NCBI GenBank assembly: GCA_938039765.1
Contig: CALHTV010000126.1
Coordinates: 1-5,084 of the forward strand
Length of the DNA stretch: 5,084 nucleotides
Reading direction: 5' to 3'
DNA from: an uncultured Dictyoglomus sp.
GTDB lineage: Bacteria; Dictyoglomota; Dictyoglomia; Dictyoglomales; Dictyoglomaceae
Positions 1-5,084 of the stretch are shown here, piece by piece. Position 1 is the first letter of the stretch. Each line of letters opens with the position of its first letter. The notes below the pieces were generated by a model. That model was not told where the DNA came from and made no database searches. It was given only the letters and a program-made list of their open reading frames with translations. The position numbers and the translations under genes are program-made.

Positions 1-63
1 GGAGAGTCATTCTTAAAAGGAGAAGAAGAAAAGCGAGAGAGAAAAGAAAAAAAGAAAGGCTAA
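1..63 (+). CDS. Possible C-terminal tail of an upstream gene (partial)
   Basis: The first frame is open from the window edge to a TAA at 61-63. It encodes a 20-residue, highly charged tail rich in Lys, Glu and Arg (GESFLKGEEEKRERKEKKKG). Mixed K/E tails of this kind are common at the ends of thermophile proteins. A second frame (from base 3) is also open, to a TAA at 90-92, but gives a much more basic, less natural-looking peptide, so frame 1 is preferred. No family can be recognised from so short a piece, and the stretch could equally be non-coding purine-rich DNA. Confidence 0.3.
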   Translation, partial: GESFLKGEEEKRERKEKKKG

Positions 64-83
64 AGTTAATGCGTAAAGAGTCT

Positions 84-98
84 AAAGTCTAAAACTTT
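84..98 (+). other. Small hairpin in the leader region
   Basis: AAAGT at 84-88 pairs with ACTTT at 94-98 around a 5-base loop and is followed by a T-rich stretch. Two direct copies of GTCTAAA (80-86 and 87-93) overlap it. The five-pair, AT-rich stem is too weak to call a terminator with confidence, although it sits where the end of an upstream transcript would be expected. Confidence 0.15.
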
Positions 99-134
99 TC
101 CTAATTTTAATTACTTTTAAGAAGGACCCCATAG

Positions 135-143
135 TGATATAAT
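135..143 (+). promoter_or_regulatory. Extended -10 promoter for the radical SAM gene
   Basis: TGATATAAT is a perfect extended -10 element (TG, one base, TATAAT at 138-143). No good -35 lies 16-18 bases upstream; the best TT-rich candidates are at 111-120. That is typical of extended -10 promoters, which depend less on a -35 box. Transcription would start near 150, giving a leader of about 24 nt before the ATG at 174. Confidence 0.55.
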
Positions 144-164
144 ATTAAACAGAATATTAAACAG
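141..164 (+). repeat. Perfect tandem 12-bp repeat (two copies)
   Basis: AATATTAAACAG occurs at 141-152 and again immediately at 153-164 with no mismatch. The first copy overlaps the end of the -10 box and the predicted start of transcription, and the second lies in the leader just before the start codon. It may be a recent slippage duplication or a double binding site for a regulator. The sequence alone does not decide. Confidence 0.8.
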
Positions 165-173
165 AACATTAGC

Positions 174-1310
174 ATGCATATAAGTGACAAAGTAAATTTA
201 TTAGCTGAAGCAGCCAAATTTGATCTATGTGGGTCCTTCTTATGTTCTCCTCAAGCAGTCCAAAGAAAACCCACATTGAATGGTTGGATTTATCCTACAA
301 TACTTCCTAATGGAAAAACAGTAAGACTTTTAAAAATATTATTTTCAAACGATTGTATACATAATTGCTACTACTGTGCTAATAGAAGAGATCGCTCCTT
401 TAGAAGAATTAGTTTCACTGCCGATGAGTTATTAAGGTTATTTTTAGAACTTAAAAGAAAAAATTTAGTTGATGGGCTTTTTCTAAGCTCAGCTGTAACT
501 CGCTCTCCTAAATACACAATGGAACAGATGTTGAAAGTTGCAGAAGTTTTAAGAGAAAAATATGCCTTTAGAGGATATATACACCTAAAAATATTTTCTG
601 AATCCTCCCCAGACTATATAGAAGCAGCTATAAAGTATGCTGATAGAGTTTCGGTAAATTTAGAATCCCCTCAAGAAAAATACTTAAGAGAAATAGCTCC
701 TGAAAAGGACTTTTCTCAGCTTCTTAATAAATTTGAAATATTAAAAAATCTGTCCCAAAAAAACTTAAGACCAAAAGCAGGAATAACTACTCAGTTTGTG
801 GTGGGAGCTTCTAAAGAAAAGGATATAGAAATTCTAAGTTTAGTTTCTAAGTTATACAGAGAATATGAACTTTCAAGAGCGTATTTTAGCGCATTTCAGC
901 CTATTCCTTTCACTCCTTTAGAAGAAAAATCTCCCACTTCTACCTGGAGAGAGATAAGACTATACGAAGCAGATTTCCTAATAAGAAAATATAACTTTTC
1001 TCTTAACGAATTTATCTTTGACGAAAAGGGAAATTTACCATTAGAAGAAGACCCTAAATTACTCTGGGCAAAACAAAATCTCGAACTCTTTCCAATCGAG
1101 ATTAATAAAGCTGATTATAACCAGCTTATAAGAATACCTGGAATTGGCCCTATAAGTGCAAAAAAGATATTAGAATTACGAAAAACTCAGAAAATAAAGG
1201 ATATTAATGATTTAAAAAAATTAGGCATCCAAGTAGAAAGATGTAAGAATTTTATTTTAATAAATGGAAGGAGCCCTTCCTCTTTAGAAAAACAACTTAC
1301 ACTATTTTAA
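174..1310 (+). CDS. Radical SAM protein, putative DNA modification/repair type, with C-terminal HhH
   Basis: This 378-residue protein has the radical SAM [4Fe-4S] signature CxxxCxxC at Cys61, Cys65 and Cys68 (CIHNCYYC), followed by an NRR segment. A motif GLFLSSAV at about 101-108 is typical of the family described as 'putative DNA modification/repair radical SAM protein', often linked to a uracil-DNA-glycosylase-like partner. The N-terminal LLAEAAKFDLC also fits that family's start. Residues 319-337 (IRIPGIGPISAKKILELRK) form a helix-hairpin-helix that should contact the DNA backbone. The last five residues, QLTLF, resemble the bacterial sliding-clamp-binding pentapeptide. The reaction is not known from sequence. 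The ATG at 174 is the only sensible start: the upstream in-frame stop is at 135 and no ATG, GTG or TTG lies between. No Shine-Dalgarno is visible. The next gene runs in the opposite direction, so no glycosylase partner follows it; one could lie upstream of the window. Confidence 0.88.
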   Translation: MHISDKVNLLAEAAKFDLCGSFLCSPQAVQRKPTLNGWIYPTILPNGKTVRLLKILFSNDCIHNCYYCANRRDRSFRRISFTADELLRLFLELKRKNLVDGLFLSSAVTRSPKYTMEQMLKVAEVLREKYAFRGYIHLKIFSESSPDYIEAAIKYADRVSVNLESPQEKYLREIAPEKDFSQLLNKFEILKNLSQKNLRPKAGITTQFVVGASKEKDIEILSLVSKLYREYELSRAYFSAFQPIPFTPLEEKSPTSTWREIRLYEADFLIRKYNFSLNEFIFDEKGNLPLEEDPKLLWAKQNLELFPIEINKADYNQLIRIPGIGPISAKKILELRKTQKIKDINDLKKLGIQVERCKNFILINGRSPSSLEKQLTLF

Positions 1311-1334
1311 AAAAGAGGAAGGGCTAACTTTTTT
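1272..1334 (+). terminator. Rho-independent terminator overlapping the 3' end of the radical SAM gene
   Basis: A perfect 14-bp inverted repeat (AGCCCTTCCTCTTT at 1272-1285, complement at 1312-1325) encloses a 26-base loop that holds the stop codon. The run AACTTTTTT (1326-1334) follows it. The 5' arm is coding sequence for residues 367-371 of the protein. The stem also lies 12 bases beyond the stop of the convergent GH1 gene. It could act on the minus strand too, but there the sequence after the stem is only moderately T-rich, so plus-strand use is favoured. Confidence 0.8.
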
Positions 1335-1337
1335 ACT

Positions 1338-2713
<1,376 letters not shown>

Positions 2714-2774
2714 TCTTTTGTTATCTTACTAAACTAATTGAGGCTTGAAAAGAGCTTTTTAAATTTTTCTCCTC

Positions 2775-2803
2775 TTGATTTTTAAAAGATATTTTTATAT
2801 AAT
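2775..2803 (+). promoter_or_regulatory. Promoter of the tRNA-Asn gene
   Basis: TTGATT (2775-2780) and a perfect TATAAT (2798-2803) are separated by 17 bases, a near-consensus housekeeping sigma promoter. Transcription would start at about 2810, some 17 bases before the mature tRNA 5' end, which is usual for a tRNA gene. Confidence 0.8.
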
Positions 2804-2826
2804 CTTTTACAACAAAACCCAATCGC

Positions 2827-2901
2827 TCCTCGGTAGCTCAACGGTAGAGCGGCCGGCTGTTAACCGGCGGGTTGCAGGTTCGAATCCTGCCCGAGGAGCC
2901 A
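2827..2901 (+). tRNA. tRNA-Asn (anticodon GUU), CCA encoded
   Basis: A complete 75-nt cloverleaf: acceptor TCCTCGG (2827-2833) with CCGAGGA (2891-2897), D stem GCTC/GAGC (2836-2839/2847-2850), and anticodon stem GCCGG/CCGGC (2852-2856/2864-2868). The loop CTGTTAA gives anticodon GTT at 2859-2861. The T stem is GCAGG/CCTGC around TTCGAAT. The discriminator base is G2898 and the CCA end is encoded at 2899-2901. All stems pair perfectly and are GC-rich in an AT-rich genome, as expected in a thermophile. Two further bases on each side (GC at 2825-2826 and GC at 2898-2899) could lengthen the acceptor stem in the precursor. A T5 run at 2903-2907 follows and may help end transcription. It has its own promoter and no neighbouring tRNA. 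Confidence 0.97.
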
Positions 2902-2922
2902 GTTTTTCTAAAAAAAATGTAA

Positions 2923-2934
2923 AGATTTAAATCT
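2923..2934. repeat. 12-bp perfect palindrome between tRNA and GH130 gene
   Basis: AGATTTAAATCT is its own reverse complement and is followed by AATATTTTTTT. It could form a weak hairpin ending the tRNA transcript or be an operator for the GH130 promoter about 40 bases downstream. An AT-rich palindrome of this size can also occur by chance. Confidence 0.35.
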
Positions 2935-2975
2935 AATATTTTTTTATTATTTGTTACTATTTTCATTGTTATTTA

Positions 2976-3021
2976 TTGACTTTTTCTTAAATTAAATGCT
3001 AACATTAAGAAAAAAAGGAGG
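2976..3021 (+). promoter_or_regulatory. Promoter and ribosome binding site of the GH130 gene
   Basis: TTGACT (2976-2981) matches the -35 consensus in five of six positions. A TG-extended -10, TGCTAACAT (TAACAT at 3000-3005), follows with an 18-base spacer. Transcription would begin near 3011 and the leader would be very short. AGGAGG (3016-3021) lies six bases before the ATG at 3028 and firmly sets that start. The ribosome site is certain; the -10 is imperfect. Confidence 0.55.
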
Positions 3022-3027
3022 ATTATT

Positions 3028-4023
3028 ATGGGGAAGTATAGTATTATTGGAGAAAAAATCCCAAATCTCCCATGGGAAGACCGTCCTAAAGGAAGTAGTG
3101 ATATTGTATGGCGTTACTCCAAAAACCCTATTATCAAAAGAAATCAAATTAAAAGAGCCAATAGTATATTTAACAGTGCTGTTGTGACTTTTAAGGGAAA
3201 ATTTGCAGGAGTTTTTAGAGTAGATGATAGGGCAAGATCAATGAATTTACATGCTGGATTTAGTGATGATGGAATCAATTGGGTAATAGAAGAGGAACCT
3301 ATAAACTTCATACAAAAAACAAGAGATCCTCTTATAAGTGAATATAAATATGATCCACGGGTAACCTTCATTGAGGATCGGTACTATATCACCTGGTGTA
3401 ATGGATATCATGGTCCTACCATTGGAGTAGGCTATACCTTCGATTTCAAGGAATTTTATCAATTAGAAAATGCCTTTCTTCCTTATAATAGAAACGGTGT
3501 ACTTTTTCCTAGAAAAATAAACGGAAAATATGCTATGCTCAGCAGACCTTCCGATAGAGGGCATACTCCCTTTGGAGACATCTTTTATAGTGAAAGCCCA
3601 GATATGATTCACTGGGGATGCCACAGATTTGTTATGTCTGCAGGTCTTACAGGATGGCAATCTCTAAAAATAGGAGCAGGTCCTACTCCTATAGAAACTA
3701 GCGAGGGATGGCTTCTAATATACCATGGTGTACTTCTTTCCTGTAATGGATATGTCTATAGTTTTAGCGCAGCTCTTCTTGATTTAGAAAGACCTTGGAT
3801 TGTAAAGTATAGAGCAAGATCATATCTACTCTCACCACAAGAATATTATGAATGTGTAGGAGATGTGCCAAATGTAGCTTTTCCATGTGCTGCTCTTTGT
3901 GATGCAGAAACAGGAAGATTAGCCATATATTATGGTGGAGCCGATACTGTTGTCGCCCTTGCCTTTGCTTATGTAGATGAGATTATTGATTTTTTAAAAG
4001 AGGACGGGGTAAAATACGAGTAA
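3028..4023 (+). CDS. GH130 glycoside phosphorylase, probably beta-1,4-mannooligosaccharide phosphorylase
   Basis: A 331-residue protein of glycoside hydrolase family 130, a five-bladed beta-propeller fold. Enzymes of this family mostly cleave beta-mannosides with phosphate, releasing alpha-mannose 1-phosphate. Recognisable segments are SIFNSAVV (46-53), [11 protein letters not shown] (60-70), [12 protein letters not shown] (74-85), YDPRV (108-112), [19 protein letters not shown] (216-234) and YYGGAD (301-306). Asp109 in YDPR is the likely general acid; Lys214 and His233 lie in the regions that usually bind phosphate. The length and the SIFNSAVV segment suggest the mannooligosaccharide phosphorylase subgroup rather than the longer mannosylglucose phosphorylases, but exact linkage is inferred. 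No signal peptide, so it is cytoplasmic. It has its own promoter and strong ribosome site. The GH2 beta-mannosidase fragment just downstream on the other strand supports a role in mannan or glucomannan use. Confidence 0.9.
   Translation: MGKYSIIGEKIPNLPWEDRPKGSSDIVWRYSKNPIIKRNQIKRANSIFNSAVVTFKGKFAGVFRVDDRARSMNLHAGFSDDGINWVIEEEPINFIQKTRDPLISEYKYDPRVTFIEDRYYITWCNGYHGPTIGVGYTFDFKEFYQLENAFLPYNRNGVLFPRKINGKYAMLSRPSDRGHTPFGDIFYSESPDMIHWGCHRFVMSAGLTGWQSLKIGAGPTPIETSEGWLLIYHGVLLSCNGYVYSFSAALLDLERPWIVKYRARSYLLSPQEYYECVGDVPNVAFPCAALCDAETGRLAIYYGGADTVVALAFAYVDEIIDFLKEDGVKYE
3986..4015 (+). promoter_or_regulatory. Candidate internal promoter for the archaemetzincin gene
   Basis: Inside the last codons of the GH130 gene, TTGATT (3986-3991) and TAAAAT (4010-4015) are spaced by 18 bases. 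Transcription would start near 4022, leaving a leader of about 38 nt that contains the GC hairpin. The AT-rich coding context makes chance matches common, so this is tentative. Confidence 0.35.
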
Positions 4024-4052
4024 AAAATATTAGCGGGGGAGTTAACCCCCGC
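4022..4052 (-). terminator. GC-rich hairpin, a terminator in the minus-strand direction
   Basis: GCGGGGG (4033-4039) and CCCCCGC (4046-4052) form a perfect 7-bp GC stem with a 6-base loop, the strongest short stem outside the tRNA. On the plus strand it is flanked by A runs and followed by CAAAAAG, so it lacks the U tract needed to stop transcripts of GH130. On the minus strand it is followed by TAATATTTTTT, a good U tract. It therefore looks like a terminator for transcripts coming leftward, whose nearest source is the GH2 gene 520 bases away. In plus-strand RNA it would sit seven bases before the archaemetzincin start codon. Confidence 0.65.
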
Positions 4053-4059
4053 CAAAAAG

Positions 4060-4596
4060 ATGGAGAGATTTATTTATCTCGTTTCTATAGGAGAAATTGA
4101 AAGGGAGCTTATTGAATTTCTAAAAAGCAATGTAGAAAAAATTTTTAATTATAAAGTAAAAGAATATCCTCATCTTGTTCCTATACCTTCAGAAGCTTAC
4201 AATCCAAAAAGAAAACAGTATTATTCAAATCAATTCCTCAAACTTCTATCTACCCTAATAATAGAAGATGCTTTTATAGTTCTAGGAATCACTAATGTGG
4301 ATCTTTATACCGATAGACTTAATTTTATCTTTGGACAGGCCATATTAGGAGGAAGAGAGAGTATCATAAGTCTTGCCCGCTTAGATAGCCGATTTTATAA
4401 TCTACCTTTTGATAAAGAACTTCTTAAAATAAGAGCTTTAAAAGAGGCAGTCCATGAAATTGGACACACGTTGGGACTTTCTCACTGTCCAAACCCAACG
4501 TGTGTCATGTATTTTTCTAATTCGTTATCAGATACAGACAGAAAAAGTTACAATTTTTGTGATCTCTGTAAGCTAAGACTTTCTAATTCTTTTTAA
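4060..4596 (+). CDS. Archaemetzincin family zinc metalloprotease
   Basis: A 178-residue protein with the extended metzincin zinc site HEIGHTLGLSH: His132, His136 and His142 as ligands and Glu133 as catalytic base. Cys143, Cys148, Cys167 and Cys170 follow (HC, x4, CVM, then CDLC) and in archaemetzincins bind a second, structural zinc. Met150 in CVMYFSNSL is the Met-turn. The N-terminal IYLVSIGEIERELIEFL matches the usual start of these proteins, and the length is normal, so it appears complete. The family is widespread in archaea and patchy in bacteria; some members are aminopeptidases, but the physiological substrate is unknown. There is no signal peptide, so it is cytoplasmic. The ATG is the only start available after the in-frame GH130 stop at 4021-4023, yet there is no Shine-Dalgarno at normal distance; the only G-rich stretch is locked in the hairpin. 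The 3' end overlaps the convergent GH2 gene by 24 bp. Confidence 0.92.
   Translation: MERFIYLVSIGEIERELIEFLKSNVEKIFNYKVKEYPHLVPIPSEAYNPKRKQYYSNQFLKLLSTLIIEDAFIVLGITNVDLYTDRLNFIFGQAILGGRESIISLARLDSRFYNLPFDKELLKIRALKEAVHEIGHTLGLSHCPNPTCVMYFSNSLSDTDRKSYNFCDLCKLRLSNSF
4463..4506. repeat. Perfect 13-bp inverted repeat inside the archaemetzincin active-site codons
   Basis: GACACACGTTGGG at 4463-4475 is the exact reverse complement of CCCAACGTGTGTC at 4494-4506, with an 18-base loop. The left arm encodes the GHTLG part of the zinc site and the right arm the NPTCV segment with a zinc-ligand Cys. T5 follows the right arm eight bases later on the plus strand (ATGTATTTTT), so it has some likeness to an intragenic terminator. 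Confidence 0.85.
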
Positions 4597-5084
4597 ATTA
4601 TATCCTCTGATCTCTATCTTTTCTTCTATTTCTTTCAAAGCATATGGCGCTTTAAAAGTCAAAATATAGTTACTTTTGGGATAAATATTAATATAATTAT
4701 CCTCCCATTCTGCTCCTTTGAGCTCTAAAGCTAACCACAAAGCGAGAAAATCACTTTCTAATTTTAAAGAGTAAGTATTATTTTTTAATTCCTCTATACT
4801 ATATATAATTTCAGCCTTTGGCAATTCAAGATGCCTAAAAGGAGCAAAAAAATATTCATTCTGATCTAGTAATTCCCCCTTTTCATTATAAAGTTGCACA
4901 TAGAAGAACTCACTAAAGCTGTCCACATCCGTAGGTATAAATTCAAAGAGTACACGAGAAGAATTGGCAGGAATCTCTACTTCTAGCTCTTTCCTTCCTC
5001 TTCTTTTACCTCTAAAACTACTAATAGCATACTCTAATTTTCCTCTAAAGGTTTCTAAAGTATCGTTAACCCCAAAAATTACAA
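4573..5084 (-). CDS. GH2 beta-mannosidase, C-terminal part (runs off the window)
   Basis: The minus-strand frame is open from the right edge of the window to TAG at 4573-4575, about 169 codons, with no credible start. The GTG at 4924-4926 is internal, because the similarity continues through it. The upstream residues read VIFGVNDTLETFRGKLEY, then an EVEIPANSSR strand. The middle has the segment QNEYFFAPFRHLELP and the end is a beta-rich domain. This order is characteristic of the C-terminal immunoglobulin-like domains of family 2 beta-mannosidases, which remove beta-mannose from the non-reducing ends of manno-oligosaccharides. The catalytic barrel lies outside the window, so activity cannot be confirmed here. 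The gene converges on and overlaps the archaemetzincin gene, and no terminator is seen directly after its stop. Together with the GH130 it points to a mannan-use locus. Confidence 0.83.
   Translation of the reverse strand, partial: VIFGVNDTLETFRGKLEYAISSFRGKRRGRKELEVEIPANSSRVLFEFIPTDVDSFSEFFYVQLYNEKGELLDQNEYFFAPFRHLELPKAEIIYSIEELKNNTYSLKLESDFLALWLALELKGAEWEDNYINIYPKSNYILTFKAPYALKEIEEKIEIRGYNLKRIRKS

Noticed and set aside
1..60. Purine-rich tract as a special DNA structure
   Set aside because: G/A richness without mirror symmetry or regular G runs; simply a K/E-rich coding tail or low-complexity DNA is enough to explain it.
3..92. Alternative upstream tail in the third frame
   Set aside because: Open to a TAA at 90-92 but gives an almost purely basic peptide from the purine run; frame 1 is more protein-like. 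Neither is certain.
2748..2766. Possible operator (AAAAG, AG, CTTTT) upstream of GH1
   Set aside because: Short, AT-rich and imperfect; not distinguishable from background between the two divergent promoters.
2827..2901. tRNA 3' end as an attachment site for an integrated element
   Set aside because: No integrase gene is present and no repeat of the tRNA 3' end is seen elsewhere in the window.
2996..3187. 63-codon plus-strand reading frame near the GH130 start
   Set aside because: It overlaps the GH130 gene in another frame, has no family likeness, and the AGGAGG at 3016-3021 serves the ATG at 3028.
3144..3660. Three short minus-strand reading frames within the GH130 gene
   Set aside because: They lie opposite a well-supported gene, have no ribosome sites and no recognisable domains.
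4033..4052. Plus-strand terminator for the GH130 gene
   Set aside because: No U tract follows on the plus strand (CAAAAAG then the ATG); the polarity fits the minus strand.
4573..4926. A 117-residue complete minus-strand protein starting at GTG 4926
   Set aside because: The frame stays open to the window edge and the added residues continue the beta-mannosidase C-terminal pattern, so this is the end of a longer gene, not a small gene.

Overview
The window is AT-rich (roughly one third G+C by eye) with a GC-rich tRNA, purine-rich coding strands, strong AGGAGG ribosome sites and K/E-rich proteins. This fits a thermophilic bacterium. The GH1, GH130 and GH2 sequences look most like those of Dictyoglomus (Dictyoglomota). 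That placement is from recognition only and was not tested by a search.

Layout from left to right: (1) A purine-rich stretch at 1-63 that may be the charged C-terminal tail of an upstream plus-strand gene. (2) A short promoter region with an extended -10 and a perfect tandem 12-bp repeat, driving a radical SAM protein of the 'putative DNA modification/repair' type (174-1310, +). It carries CxxxCxxC, a C-terminal helix-hairpin-helix, and a last pentapeptide, QLTLF, that resembles a sliding-clamp-binding motif. Its terminator stem starts inside the coding region. (3) A convergent GH1 beta-glucosidase (1338-2681, -). (4) A divergent intergenic region with promoters for GH1 (-) and for tRNA-Asn(GUU) (2827-2901, +). 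(5) A GH130 glycoside phosphorylase, most likely acting on beta-1,4-mannooligosaccharides (3028-4023, +), followed after a GC hairpin by an archaemetzincin zinc protease (4060-4596, +). (6) The C-terminal part of a GH2 beta-mannosidase on the minus strand (4573-5084), which runs off the window and overlaps the archaemetzincin gene tail to tail by 24 bp.

The three carbohydrate enzymes suggest intracellular breakdown of plant oligosaccharides. The GH2 beta-mannosidase would trim mannosides, the GH130 would phosphorolyse manno-oligosaccharides to mannose 1-phosphate, and the GH1 would cleave beta-glucosides such as cello- or gluco-manno-oligosaccharide ends. None of the complete enzymes has a signal peptide. 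The radical SAM protein and the archaemetzincin are unrelated to sugar use and look like independently inserted genes.

I see no mobile element, CRISPR array or clear new multi-gene system. The most interesting signals are the clamp-motif tail of the radical SAM protein, a minus-strand-facing terminator placed just before the archaemetzincin start (implying antisense read-through from the mannosidase gene), and a perfect 13-bp inverted repeat inside the archaemetzincin active-site codons.
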